Source: Streptococcus mitis 17/34 (lineage in GTDB: Bacteria; Bacillota; Bacilli; Lactobacillales; Streptococcaceae). From it: a stretch of DNA of 64,000 bases. Below are positions 46,034-55,330 of the stretch, piece after piece. The DNA is taken from contig ASZZ01000002.1 of NCBI GenBank assembly GCA_000430305.1, positions 1 through 64,000 on the forward strand, given 5' to 3'. The position numbers were made by a program, and so were the translations under genes. Position 1 is the stretch's first letter. The number at the start of each line of letters is the position of its first letter. The notes beneath the pieces are model-generated. The model searched no databases. It was not told the DNA's origin and saw nothing but the letters and a program-made list of their open reading frames with translations.

Positions 46034-46836
46034 TGCAGGCATTGACAAATCCTTTTCCTCTGGAAACGACTTCCCTAATTCACTGTATTACCAATGAGAT
46101 TTCTTGTGAGATGCTGGCAAATGGGATTTTGGCTCTGGGATGTAAACCTGTCATGGCAGATGATCCCCGTGAGGTTCTTGATTTTACTAAGCAAAGCCAG
46201 GCACTCTTCATCAATTTGGGGCATTTGTCTGCTGAGAAGGAGAAAGCAATCCGTATGGTAGCTTCGTATGCAAACCAAGCTTCTCTCCCGATGGTAGTAG
46301 ATGCTGTTGGTGTATCAGCGTCGCCCATTCGTAAGGGACTAGTCAGGGAACTTTTAGACTATAGACCTACAGTCCTTAAAGGAAATATGTCGGAAATCCG
46401 AAGTCTTGTTGGTTTAAAACACCATGGAGTTGGGGTCGATGCTAGTTCTAAAGATCAAGAAACTGAGGATTTACTTCAAGTTTTGAAAGACTGGTGTGAG
46501 ATTTATCCTGGTATGTCATTCTTAGTCACTGGCCCCAAGGACCTCATCGTTTCAGAAAATCAAGTTGCTGTATTGGGAAATGGCTGTGCAGAATTAAACT
46601 GGATAACAGGGACGGGAGACTTGGTTGGAGCCTTGACAGCCGTTTTTCTCAGCCAAGGAAAAACGGCCTTTGAAGCTTCTTGTTTAGCGGTTTCTTATCT
46701 CAATATCTCTGCCGAAAGAATAGTTGTTCAAGGAATGGGATTGGAAGAATTTCGTTATCAAGTACTCAATCAGCTTTCGCTCCTAAAAAAAGATGAAAAT
46801 TGGCTAGATACCATCAAAGGAGACATTTATGAATAG
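46033..46836 (+). CDS. thiM: Hydroxyethylthiazole kinase (copy 2)
   Basis: A 267-residue thiazole kinase with [49 protein letters not shown] and [16 protein letters not shown]. It starts within the stop of thiW and overlaps thiE copy 2 by 8 bases. Confidence 0.92.
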   Translation: MQALTNPFPLETTSLIHCITNEISCEMLANGILALGCKPVMADDPREVLDFTKQSQALFINLGHLSAEKEKAIRMVASYANQASLPMVVDAVGVSASPIRKGLVRELLDYRPTVLKGNMSEIRSLVGLKHHGVGVDASSKDQETEDLLQVLKDWCEIYPGMSFLVTGPKDLIVSENQVAVLGNGCAELNWITGTGDLVGALTAVFLSQGKTAFEASCLAVSYLNISAERIVVQGMGLEEFRYQVLNQLSLLKKDENWLDTIKGDIYE

Positions 46837-47461
46837 AGAAGCACTTAGACTATATCTGGTAACCAATCGCTACCAAGATTCCTTGGAAAACTTTCTTGAA
46901 AAAGTTGAGACGGCCTGCCGTTCAGGGGTTACCATAGTCCAATTACGAGAAAAAAATCTCACAACCAATCAATATTATCAACTGGCAAAACAAGTAAAGG
47001 AAATAACCGATGCCTATCAGGTACCCTTGATCATCGATGATCGTTTGGATGTCTGTCTTGCAGTTGATGCTGCTGGTCTGCATATCGGAGACGATGAACT
47101 ACCAGTTTCGGTTGCCCGACAAGTCTTGGGCCCTGAAAAAATCCTCGGTGTCACAGCTAAAACTGTAGAAAGAGCACTTGAAGTGGAAGAATCAGGTGCG
47201 GATTACTTAGGGACAGGAGCCATTTTCCCGACTACGACCAAGGAAAATGCGCCTATCACCCTAATTTCAACCTTGAAAACAATTTGCCAAAGGGTCGCCA
47301 TTCCAGTAGTTGCTATTGGAGGCTTGACATCAGAGAATATTGACCAACTTATCGGCACGGGTATAGCTGGTGTAGCTGTAGTGCGTGATCTAATGCAAGC
47401 AGAAGATATAGAGGCAAAAACGCAAGCCTTTTTAACAAAGTTGGATGATATTATTTTCTAA
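46829..47461 (+). CDS. thiE: Thiamine-phosphate synthase (copy 2)
   Basis: A 210-residue Thi[57 protein letters not shown] and [10 protein letters not shown] are all in place. Last gene of the second thiamine operon, followed by a BOX element and a terminator shared with thiD. Confidence 0.93.
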   Translation: MNREALRLYLVTNRYQDSLENFLEKVETACRSGVTIVQLREKNLTTNQYYQLAKQVKEITDAYQVPLIIDDRLDVCLAVDAAGLHIGDDELPVSVARQVLGPEKILGVTAKTVERALEVEESGADYLGTGAIFPTTTKENAPITLISTLKTICQRVAIPVVAIGGLTSENIDQLIGTGIAGVAVVRDLMQAEDIEAKTQAFLTKLDDIIF

Positions 47462-47463
47462 TT

Positions 47464-47567
47464 AATACTCAATGAAAATCAAAGAGCAAACTAGGAAGAT
47501 AGCTGCAGGTTGCTCAAAACACAACTTTGAGATTGCAGATAAAACTGACGTAGTTTGAAGAAGTATA
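47464..47567. repeat. BOX-type repeat element 2
   Basis: TACTCAATGAAAATCAAAGA at the left, TAGCTGCAGGTTGCTCAAAA in the middle and GTTTGAAGAAGTATAAAA at the right match BOX ends with a shortened core. It lies between convergent thiE and thiD. Confidence 0.7.
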
Positions 47568-47610
47568 AAAACTCTCTAATTCCCTTAAAGTGGGAACTAG
47601 AGAGTTTTTT
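47567..47610. terminator. Bidirectional terminator, thiE / thiD
   Basis: AACTCTCTA pairs with TAGAGAGTT, with an inner TTCCC/GGGAA stem, and a run of T follows. Confidence 0.85.
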
Positions 47611-48400
47611 AATCTTTAAAGCTTGTATGGTTGACTGGACCAGAACCATGACCGAGTTGAGGTGCGTTTTGGATGGCTTTTGTGATAAAGGCCTTGGCCT
47701 TATCAACTGCCTGATAAAGGGTCTTGCCCTTGGCTAGTTCAGCCGTAATCACTGCAGCAAAGGTACATCCAGTACCATGTGTATGACAGGTTTGAATTCG
47801 TGGACTTTCCCAGACAAATTGCTCATCCTTGGTAAAGAGGAAATCCTTAGCACCACCTTCGAGATGGCCACCTTTGATGACTACAGACTGAGGACCAAAT
47901 TCTTTTAAAATCAGGCGACCAGCACGTTGCATGTCTTCAGGATTATGGATTGAAAAACCAACAATTTCTTCTGCTTCAGGAAGATTGGGTGTGATAATGC
48001 TTGCAAGGGGAAGCAGGTTTGTTTTTAGGTAGGTTCTGGCACTGGTATCAATCAGGGTGTCTCCGCTCGTAGCAACCATAACTGGATCAAGCACATAAGG
48101 ACAATCAAGGTTCTTTAAGTAGGGTTGGATAATTTCCATGATTTCTGTTGTCGCTAACATTCCAGTTTTTACAGCCTGAGGTGGGATATCAGAAAAGACA
48201 CTGTCCAATTGAGCTTTCAACATTTGAGGAGAAACATGCTCGATTAGCTGAACGCCTCTGGTATTTTGAGCGACAATGCTGGTTACAACTGCCATTCCAA
48301 AGACATCTCTCGCTTGGAACGACTTTAAATCAGCCATAATGCCAGCACCGCCACTAGGGTCAGTCCCTGCAATGGTCAAAGCAACGGGTAAATAAGTCAT
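47609..48400 (-). CDS. thiD: Hydroxymethylpyrimidine kinase/phosphomethylpyrimidine kinase
   Basis: A 263-residue ribokinase-fold kinase that phosphorylates the pyrimidine moiety twice. ALTIAGTDPSGGAGIMADLK, VLDPVMVATSGDTLI, IITPNLPEAEEIVG and the anion-hole HGTGCTFAAVITAELAK are present. Transcribed opposite to the other thiamine genes, behind its own TPP riboswitch. Confidence 0.93.
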   Translation of the reverse strand: MTYLPVALTIAGTDPSGGAGIMADLKSFQARDVFGMAVVTSIVAQNTRGVQLIEHVSPQMLKAQLDSVFSDIPPQAVKTGMLATTEIMEIIQPYLKNLDCPYVLDPVMVATSGDTLIDTSARTYLKTNLLPLASIITPNLPEAEEIVGFSIHNPEDMQRAGRLILKEFGPQSVVIKGGHLEGGAKDFLFTKDEQFVWESPRIQTCHTHGTGCTFAAVITAELAKGKTLYQAVDKAKAFITKAIQNAPQLGHGSGPVNHTSFKD

Positions 48401-48494
48401 CTAAAACCTCCCAACCAACTGAAGTTTGTATTCTTAAGAACAAGCTGGTCTGTTTTAGAAAGGCAATAGAAGACTGCTAGTCCCCATTATCATT

Positions 48495-48576
48495 TCCACT
48501 TCCATCAGCTAGCATTACCTAGATTGAGTCAAAGGGTCTAACAGTCGTTAATCTCAGCTTTACGCACCCCTAGTGG
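48495..48576 (-). ncRNA. TPP riboswitch 3 (upstream of thiD)
   Basis: On the minus strand: ACTAGGGGTGCGTAAAGCTG, AGATTAACGACTGTTAGACC, CTTTGACTCAATCTAGGTAA, TGCTAGCTGATGGAAGTGG. These are THI-box elements (GGGGTGC, CTGAGA, ACCCTTTGA, AATGC, GGAAGTGG), clearly diverged from copies 1 and 2. The gap between thiD and copY also holds the copY promoter; I saw no coding gene. Confidence 0.9.
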
Positions 48577-48694
48577 TTGTTTTCTTTTTTCTTTAGTATA
48601 GCATATTTTTATAGTTTATATAGTAAGATTTGACTGGAAATCTCTTGTTACAGGATTAAAATTCTATTTTTCAAAGAAATAAGAAGACTTATAA

Positions 48695-48746
48695 TTGACA
48701 AATGTAGATTTTCAGAGTATACTAATAATTGTAATTGACAAATGTA
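48695..48746 (+). promoter_or_regulatory. copY promoter with two cop boxes
   Basis: TTGACA (48695-48700), 17 bases, TATACT (48718-48723). GACAAATGTA, matching the CopY site KACANNTGTA, occurs at 48697-48706 (over the -35) and at 48737-48746 (after the -10), 40 bp apart. Confidence 0.85.
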
Positions 48747-48764
48747 GATTTAGGAGGTGTGATT

Positions 48765-49160
48765 ATGCAGATTTCAGATGCAGAATGGCAGGTCATGAAG
48801 ATTATTTGGATGCAAGGAGAGCAGACCAGTACGGATTTGATCAGGGTTCTGGCGGAGCGGTTCGACTGGTCCAAGTCAACCATTCAAACTCTTTTGGCTC
48901 GTTTGGTTGAGAAAGAGTGCCTGACAAGGAAAAAAGAAGGCAAGTTATTTGTCTATTCAGCCCTTTTAACTTTGGACCAAAGTCGGGATTTACTTGTCCA
49001 AGATATCAAGGACAAGGTTTGTTCTCGCAGGATTAAGAACTTGTTGGCTGATTTGATTGCTGAATGTGATTTTACTCAGGCTGACTTGGAAGACTTGGAA
49101 GCTGTGATTTCTGAGAAGAAATCAAGCGCTGTAACAGAAGTAAAATGTAATTGTATGTAA
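48765..49160 (+). CDS. copY: Copper-responsive repressor CopY
   Basis: A 131-residue BlaI/MecI-type winged-helix repressor (MQISDAEWQVMKIIWMQGEQ, KSTIQTLLARLVEKECL). The C-terminal part ends VKCNCM with a second Cys earlier (AECDFTQ region), so part of the CxC-type metal site is present. It binds the cop boxes in front of its own gene and lets go on Cu(I). GGAGGTG precedes the start. First gene of copY-cupA-copA. Confidence 0.9.
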   Translation: MQISDAEWQVMKIIWMQGEQTSTDLIRVLAERFDWSKSTIQTLLARLVEKECLTRKKEGKLFVYSALLTLDQSRDLLVQDIKDKVCSRRIKNLLADLIAECDFTQADLEDLEAVISEKKSSAVTEVKCNCM

Positions 49161-49170
49161 AGGAGACGTC

Positions 49171-49541
49171 ATGTTAAATAGCATTGTAACCATTATTTGT
49201 ATTGCCCTTATCGCGTTTATCTTGTTTTGGTTTTTCAAAAAGCCTGAAAAATCTGGACAAAAGGCCCAGCAAAAAAACGGCCACCAAGAGATTCGAGTGG
49301 AAGTCATGGGGGCTATACGCCTGAGTTGATTATCCTCAAGAAATCAGTGCCAGCCCGCATTGTCTTTGACCGTAAGGATCCTTCACCCTGTCTGGATCAA
49401 ATTGTTTTTCCAGACTTTGGTGTCCATGCGGACCTGTCAATGGGGGAAGAGTATGTAGTGGAAATCACGCCTGAGCAGGCTGGAGAGTATGGTTTCTCTT
49501 GTGGCATGAATATGATGCACGGCAAGATGATTGTAGAGTAG
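49171..49541 (+). pseudogene. cupA: Membrane-bound copper chaperone CupA, frameshifted
   Basis: The N-terminus (MLNSIVTIICIALIAFILFW) is a membrane anchor, followed by a linker and a cupredoxin-like domain (RIVFDRKDPSPCLDQIVF, EYGFSCGMNMMHGKMIVE) with the Cys/Met Cu(I)-binding residues. The frame breaks in the G-run 49308-49312; one more G restores VMGGYTPELIILKK and the known length of 123 residues. CupA hands Cu(I) to CopA at the membrane. It sits between copY and copA. Confidence 0.88.
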
Positions 49542-49550
49542 GAGGAAATG

Positions 49551-51793
49551 ATGACAGAAATTGTGAAAGCAAGCCTAGAAAATGGTATTCAAAAAATCCA
49601 TATCCGAGCTGAAAAAGGCTATCATCCAGCCAATATCCAGCTTCAAAAGGGAATTCCAGCTGAGATTACCTTTCATCGTGCTACTCCTTCAAACTGTTAT
49701 AAGGAAATTCTTTTTGAAGAAGAAGGTATCTTAGAACCAATCGGCGTAGACGAAGAGAAAACAATTCGTTTTACACCTCAAGAATTAGGCCAACATGAAT
49801 TTTCTTGTGGCATGAAGATGCAAAAAGGAAGCTATACAGTCGTTGAGAAGACTCGAAAATCTCTATCACTTTTACAGCGTTTTTGGATTACTAGTATCTT
49901 TACTGTGCCTCTTGTGATTCTCATGATTGGGATGTCGACAGGAGGAATTAGTCACCAAGTCCTGCGTTGGGGAACCTTTTTAGCCACAACACCGATTATG
50001 CTAGTAGCAGGTGGTCCTTATATCCAAAGTGCTTGGGCTAGTTTTAAAAAGCACAATGCCAACATGGATACCTTGGTTGCTCTGGGAACCCTAGTGGCTT
50101 ATTTCTATAGCTTAGTTGCCCTCTTCGCTGGTCTCCCCGTTTACTTTGAAAGTGCTGCCTTTATCTTCTTCTTCGTTCTTATGGGAGCCGTTTTTGAGGA
50201 GAAAATGCGGAAAAATACTTCCCAAGCTGTGGAGAAATTGCTGGACTTGCAGGCTAAGACTGCAGAAGTCTTGCGTGAGGATAACTATGTTCAAGTCCCC
50301 TTGGACCAAGTCAAGGTAGGTGACCTGATTCGAGTGCGTCCCGGTGAAAAGATTGCGGTTGATGGTGTCGTAGTAGAAGGTATCTCTAGTATTGATGAGT
50401 CTATGGTGACAGGTGAGAGTCTGCCTGTGGACAAGACAGTTGGAGATACCGTCATTGGTTCAACCATCAATAATAGTGGAACTCTTGTTTTTAGAGCAGA
50501 AAAAGTTGGTTCAGAGACTGTTTTGGCTCAGATTGTGGATTTTGTGAAGAAAGCTCAGACCAGTCGTGCGCCGATTCAGGATTTGACAGATAAAATTTCA
50601 GGCATTTTTGTCCCAGCAGTTGTCATTTTAGGGATTGTGACCTTTTGGGTTTGGTTCGTCTTGCTCAGGGATAGTGTAGTCGTGCTTGGAGCGAGCTTTG
50701 TCTCTTCTCTTCTTTATGGAGTGGCTGTTTTGATTATCGCCTGTCCTTGTGCCTTGGGGCTCGCAACACCGACAGCCTTATGGTAGGGACAGGACGCAGT
50801 GCCAAGATGGGAGTTCTCCTCAAAAATGGAATGGTTCTACAGGAAATCCAGAAAGTCCAAACTCTTGTCTTTGATAAGACTGGAACTTTGACGGAAGGGA
50901 AGCCTGTGGTAACAGATATCATCGGCGACGAAGTAGAAGTGCTTGGATTAGCAGCCTCCTTGGAAGAAGCTTCTCAACACCCACTGGCTGAAGCCGTTGT
51001 AAAACGAGCGAGTGAAGCTGGACTTGAGTTACAAACTGTTGAAAATTTCCAAGCCTTGCACGGAAAAGGTGTCTCAGGGCAAATCAATGGAAAACAAGTT
51101 CTGCTTGGAAATGCTAAAATGCTGGATGGTATGGATATTTCAAGCAGTTATCAAGATAAACTAGAAGAACTGGAAAAAGAAGCTAAGACAGTTGTTTTCT
51201 TGGCTGTTGACAATGAAATCAAAGGATTGCTTGCTTTGCAAGATATTCCTAAGGAAAATGCTAAGCTTGCCATCAGTCAGCTAAAAAAACGTGGTCTTAA
51301 AACAGTCATGCTGACAGGAGACAATGCAGGTGTGGCGCGTGCCATTGCCGATCAGATCGGAATCGAAGAGGTCATTGCAGGTGTCTTGCCAGAAGAAAAA
51401 GCCAACGAAATCCATAAACTACAAGCGGCTGGCAAAGTAGCCTTTGTTGGTGATGGCATCAATGACGCTCCTGCCCTTAGTGTAGCAGATGTGGGGATTG
51501 CTATGGGAGCTGGAACAGATATTGCCATCGAGTCAGCAGATTTAGTGTTGACAACTAATAACCTTTTAGGAGTGGTTCGTGCCTTTGATATTAGTAAGAA
51601 AACTTTTAATCGAATTCTGCTCAATCTTTTCTGGGCCTTTATCTACAATGTCGTTGGAATTCCGATAGCAGCAGGAGTCTTTTCAGGTGTTGGACTGGCC
51701 CTCAACCCAGAACTGGCAGGTCTAGCCATGGCCTTTAGTTCAGTATCTGTTCTGACCAGTTCACTCCTACTAAACTTTAGTAAAATAGATTAA
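49551..51793 (+). pseudogene. copA: Copper-exporting P-type ATPase CopA, frameshifted
   Basis: A P1B-type Cu(I) efflux pump, corrected length 747 residues. The N-terminal about 105 residues form a cupredoxin-like domain like CupA ([18 protein letters not shown]), instead of the usual CxxC metal-binding domain. Then come membrane segments, the actuator TGES ([13 protein letters not shown]), the CPC motif ([16 protein letters not shown]), the phosphorylation site DKTGTLTEG and GDGINDAPALS. The frame stops right after ATPTALW (50786) because one A is missing at 50781; restoring it gives [20 protein letters not shown] 49551 was chosen over 49548 for ribosome-binding spacing. Confidence 0.9.
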
Positions 51794-51820
51794 AAGCGGG
51801 CTTGCTCGCTTTTTATTATA
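51794..51820 (+). terminator. Terminator after copA
   Basis: AAAGCGGGC pairs with GCTCGCTTT around TT, followed by TTTT. Confidence 0.8.
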
Positions 51821-51832
51821 AAACAGATATTA

Positions 51833-51843
51833 AAAACGTTTTC
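51833..51843 (+). promoter_or_regulatory. cre-like site 1 upstream of spxB
   Basis: AAACGTTTTCA within AAAAACGTTTTCAAAC resembles a CcpA site. Confidence 0.45.
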
Positions 51844-51933
51844 AAACTGTACTGTAATAGAGAATAGAAACTTCTGAGCAGATTCTTAGAAAAGTCGAAC
51901 TAAATGTGGTAAATTAGTAGAGTAAAAATTTGC

Positions 51934-51946
51934 TGAAACGTTTTCA
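51934..51946 (+). promoter_or_regulatory. cre-like site 2 upstream of spxB
   Basis: TGAAACGTTTTCA closely fits the CcpA consensus. It lies about 60 bases before the spxB start, downstream of site 1 by 101 bp. Confidence 0.55.
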
Positions 51947-52004
51947 AAAGCTATATGAAACCTTTTTTAGTAGATTTAAAAATATTTGAAGGAGAGTTAT
52001 CATT

Positions 52005-53780
52005 ATGACTCAAGGGAAAATTACTGCATCTGCAGCAATGCTTAATGTATTGAAAACATGGGGCGTAGACACAATCTACGGTATCCCATCAGGAACACTC
52101 AGCTCATTGATGGATGCTTTGGCTGAAGACAAAGATATCCGCTTCTTGCAAGTTCGCCATGAAGAAACAGGTGCTCTTGCAGCGGTTATGCAAGCTAAAT
52201 TCGGCGGCTCAATCGGGGTTGCAGTTGGTTCAGGTGGACCTGGTGCGACTCACTTGATCAACGGTGTTTACGATGCAGCTATGGATAACACTCCATTCCT
52301 AGCAATCCTTGGATCACGTCCAGTTAACGAATTGAACATGGATGCTTTCCAAGAATTGAACCAAAACCCAATGTACAACGGTATCGCTGTATACAACAAA
52401 CGTGTAGCTTACGCTGAGCAATTGCCAAAAGTAATCGACGAAGCTTGCCGTGCTGCAGTTTCTAAAAAAGGTCCAGCTGTCGTTGAAATCCCAGTAAACT
52501 TCGGTTTCCAAGAAATCGACGAAAACTCATACTATGGATCCGGTTCATACGAGCGTTCATTCATCGCTCCTGCTTTGAACGAAGTTGAAATCGACAAAGC
52601 TGTTGAAATCTTGAACAATGCTGAACGTCCAGTTATCTATGCTGGTTACGGTGGTGTTAAAGCTGGTGAAGTGATTACTGAATTGTCACGTAAAATCAAA
52701 GCACCAATCATCACAACTGGTAAAAACTTTGAAGCTTTTGAATGGAACTATGAAGGTTTGACAGGTTCTGCTTACCGTGTTGGTTGGAAACCAGCCAACG
52801 AAGTGGTCTTTGAAGCAGACACAGTTCTTTTCCTTGGTTCAAACTTCCCATTTGCTGAAGTTTACGAAGCATTCAAGAACACTGAAAAATTCATCCAAGT
52901 TGATATCGACCCTTACAAACTTGGTAAACGTCATGCCCTTGACGCTTCAATCCTTGGTGACGCAGGTCAAGCAGCTAAAGCGATCCTTGACAAAGTAAAC
53001 CCAGTTGAATCTACTCCATGGTGGCGTGCAAACGTTAAGAATAACCAAAACTGGCGTGATTACATGAACAAACTCGAAGGTAAAACTGAGGGTGAATTGC
53101 AATTGTATCAAGTTTACAATGCAATCAACAAACATGCTGATCAAGACGCTATCTATTCAATTGACGTAGGTGACACTACTCAAACATCTACTCGTCACCT
53201 TCACATGACACCTAAGAACATGTGGCGTACATCTCCACTCTTTGCGACAATGGGTATTGCCCTTCCTGGTGGTATCGCTGCTAAGAAAGACAATCCAGAT
53301 CGCCAAGTATGGAACATCATGGGTGACGGTGCATTCAACATGTGCTACCCAGACGTTATCACAAACGTTCAATACGACCTTCCAGTTATCAACGTTGTCT
53401 TCTCAAATGGTAAATATGCCTTCATCAAGGACAAATACGAAGACACAAACAAACACTTGTTTGGTTGTGACTTCCCTAATGCTGACTATGCGAAAATCGC
53501 TGAAGCTCAAGGAGCTGTTGGATTTACAGTTGACCGTATCGAAGACATCGATGCAGTTGTTGCAGAAGCTGTTAAATTGAACAAAGAAGGTAAAACTGTT
53601 GTTATCGATGCTCGCATCAGTCAACACCGTCCACTTCCAGTAGAAGTACTTGAATTGGATCCAAAACTTCACTCAGAAGAAGCAATCAAAGCCTTCAAGG
53701 AAAAATACGAAGCAGAAGAACTCGTACCATTCCGTCTCTTCTTGGAAGAAGAAGGTTTGCAATCACGCGTAATTAAATAA
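52005..53780 (+). CDS. spxB: Pyruvate oxidase
   Basis: A 591-residue TPP- and FAD-dependent enzyme that turns pyruvate, phosphate and oxygen into acetyl phosphate, CO2 and hydrogen peroxide. The N-domain has [20 protein letters not shown] and the catalytic Glu ([10 protein letters not shown]). The TPP motif [20 protein letters not shown] (GDG to N) is near the end. Codon usage is strongly biased to preferred codons, fitting its very high expression. AAGGAGAG precedes the start. Confidence 0.96.
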   Translation: MTQGKITASAAMLNVLKTWGVDTIYGIPSGTLSSLMDALAEDKDIRFLQVRHEETGALAAVMQAKFGGSIGVAVGSGGPGATHLINGVYDAAMDNTPFLAILGSRPVNELNMDAFQELNQNPMYNGIAVYNKRVAYAEQLPKVIDEACRAAVSKKGPAVVEIPVNFGFQEIDENSYYGSGSYERSFIAPALNEVEIDKAVEILNNAERPVIYAGYGGVKAGEVITELSRKIKAPIITTGKNFEAFEWNYEGLTGSAYRVGWKPANEVVFEADTVLFLGSNFPFAEVYEAFKNTEKFIQVDIDPYKLGKRHALDASILGDAGQAAKAILDKVNPVESTPWWRANVKNNQNWRDYMNKLEGKTEGELQLYQVYNAINKHADQDAIYSIDVGDTTQTSTRHLHMTPKNMWRTSPLFATMGIALPGGIAAKKDNPDRQVWNIMGDGAFNMCYPDVITNVQYDLPVINVVFSNGKYAFIKDKYEDTNKHLFGCDFPNADYAKIAEAQGAVGFTVDRIEDIDAVVAEAVKLNKEGKTVVIDARISQHRPLPVEVLELDPKLHSEEAIKAFKEKYEAEELVPFRLFLEEEGLQSRVIK

Positions 53781-53795
53781 TTCCTTCGTGGAACT

Positions 53796-53825
53796 TAAAA
53801 AGATCGGAGCAATCCGGTCTTTTTA
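53796..53825 (+). terminator. Terminator after spxB
   Basis: AAAGATCGGA pairs with TCCGGTCTTT around GCAA, with a T-run. Confidence 0.85.
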
Positions 53826-53838
53826 TGGAGGATAGTAA

Positions 53839-54186
53839 ATGAATTTAAATCAATTAGATATTATCGTTTCAGATGTTCCCCAAGTCTGTGCTGACTTGGA
53901 GCGTATTTTGGATAAAAAGTCCGATTATGTTGATGACAGTTTTGCTCAGTTTACGATTGGCAGTCACTGTCTCATGCTGTCTCAAAATCATTTGATTCCT
54001 TTGGAAAACTTTCGGTCAGGCATCATTCTTCACATCGAGGTTGAGGATGTAGATCAGAACTACCAACGGTTGGAAGAGATTGGTGTCGAGATTTTACACG
54101 GTCCTTGTGAAACGGATTGGGGAACAGAGTCCTTATTAGTTAAAGGCCCTGCCGGTCTAGTGATTGATTTTTATCGTATGAAATAG
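53839..54186 (+). CDS. VOC (glyoxalase/bleomycin-resistance fold) family protein
   Basis: A 115-residue protein with the VOC pattern: LDIIVSDVPQVCADLERIL, EVEDVDQNYQRLEEIGVEIL and KGPAGLVIDFYRM. Such proteins are metal-dependent lyases, dioxygenases or binding proteins; the substrate is not deducible. It lies close behind spxB but after its terminator. Confidence 0.85.
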   Translation: MNLNQLDIIVSDVPQVCADLERILDKKSDYVDDSFAQFTIGSHCLMLSQNHLIPLENFRSGIILHIEVEDVDQNYQRLEEIGVEILHGPCETDWGTESLLVKGPAGLVIDFYRMK

Positions 54187-54280
54187 GACATAGTAGAGTT
54201 TGATCGCCAACAAAAGTTATAGCATAAGAAGGGATTTATTCACTATTTTTATAAAATTTTCTCCCTACTTTATAAGATAT

Positions 54281-54310
54281 TAAAAAGAGTTCAATTCGAA
54301 CTCTTTTTTG
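54281..54310 (+). terminator. Terminator after VOC gene
   Basis: AAAGAGTTC pairs with GAACTCTTT around AATTC, followed by TTT; it is about 100 bases after the VOC stop and abuts the manA promoter. Confidence 0.8.
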
Positions 54311-54317
54311 CTATAAT
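54309..54317 (+). promoter_or_regulatory. Extended -10 promoter of manA
   Basis: TGCTATAAT at 54309-54317, 30 bases before the start codon. Confidence 0.65.
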
Positions 54318-54346
54318 GAGGGGAGAAAATCAGACAGGAGAATATG

Positions 54347-55290
54347 ATGTCAGAACCATTATTTTTACAATCAGTTATGCAAGAAAAAATTTGGGGTGGA
54401 ACCAAGCTACGTGATGAGTTTGGCTATGATATCCCAAGTGAAAAAATCGGGGAATACTGGCTATCTCAGCTCATCCAAATGGTGTCTCTAAAGTTGCCAA
54501 TGGTCGCTTTGAAGGAACAGATCTAGCTACTTTGTATGCGGAGCACCGTGAATTGTTTGGCAATCGTCCAGAGCCTGTATTTCCACTTTTGACCAAAATC
54601 CTCGATGCCAACGACTGGCTCAGCGTCCAAGTCCATCCAGACGATGCCTATGGACTAGAGCATGAGGGCGAACTCGGAAAAACAGAGTGCTGGTATATTA
54701 TCGCAGCAGATGAAGGTTCAGAGATTATCTATGGTCACAATGCCAAGTCAAAAGAAGAACTCCGCCAGCAAATCGAGGACAAGAATTGGGATGACTTGTT
54801 GACAAAAGTACCAGTTAAATCTGGAGATTTCTTCTATGTACCAAGCGGCACCATGCATGCTATCGGAGCAGGTATCTTGATTCTTGAAACCCAGCAGTCT
54901 AGCGATACCACCTACCGTGTCTATGACTTTGACCGCAAGGATGACAAGGGAGACTTGCGTGAACTTCACCTTGAAAAATCTATCGATGTTTTGAACATTG
55001 GCGAGCCTGCCAATAGCCGTCCTGTGACTGTCAAAGCAGATGATTTGAGTTCCACTCTCCTTGTATCCAATGATTTCTTTGCAGTTTACAAGTGGGAAAT
55101 CACAGGAAAAGTTGACTTCGAAAAGACAGCTGAATACAGCTTGTTTAGTGTCTTGGCTGGTCAAGGTCAACTGACTGTTGACGGGAAAAACTATCCAATT
55201 CAAAAAGGTAGCCACTTTATCCTACCAAGTGATGTTGAATCTTGGATCTTAGAAGGGCAAGGTCTGGAATTGATTGTTAGCCATCCATAA
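54347..55290 (+). pseudogene. manA: Mannose-6-phosphate isomerase, frameshifted
   Basis: A zinc-dependent cupin-type isomerase converting mannose-6-phosphate and fructose-6-phosphate. The first part (SEPLFLQSVMQEKIWGGTK, RDEFGYDIPSEKIGEYW) and the second (LTKILDANDWLSVQVHPDD, the zinc-binding HPDD-Y motif, GKTECWYIIAADEGSEIIYG) are in different frames. One missing G at 54459-54460 (TACTGG should be TACTGGG) splits it; restoring it gives EYWAISAHPNGVSK and 314 residues. ATG 54347 was chosen because AGGAG is 6 bases from it. Confidence 0.9.
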
Positions 55291-55330
55291 AAAAGAAAGG
55301 GCCTGAGTTCACTACTCAAGTCCTTTTTGA
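55288..55330. terminator. Bidirectional terminator, manA / NSS transporter
   Basis: AAAGGGCCTGAGT pairs with ACTCAAGTCCTTT with minor mismatches, T-rich on both sides, between convergent genes. Confidence 0.75.
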
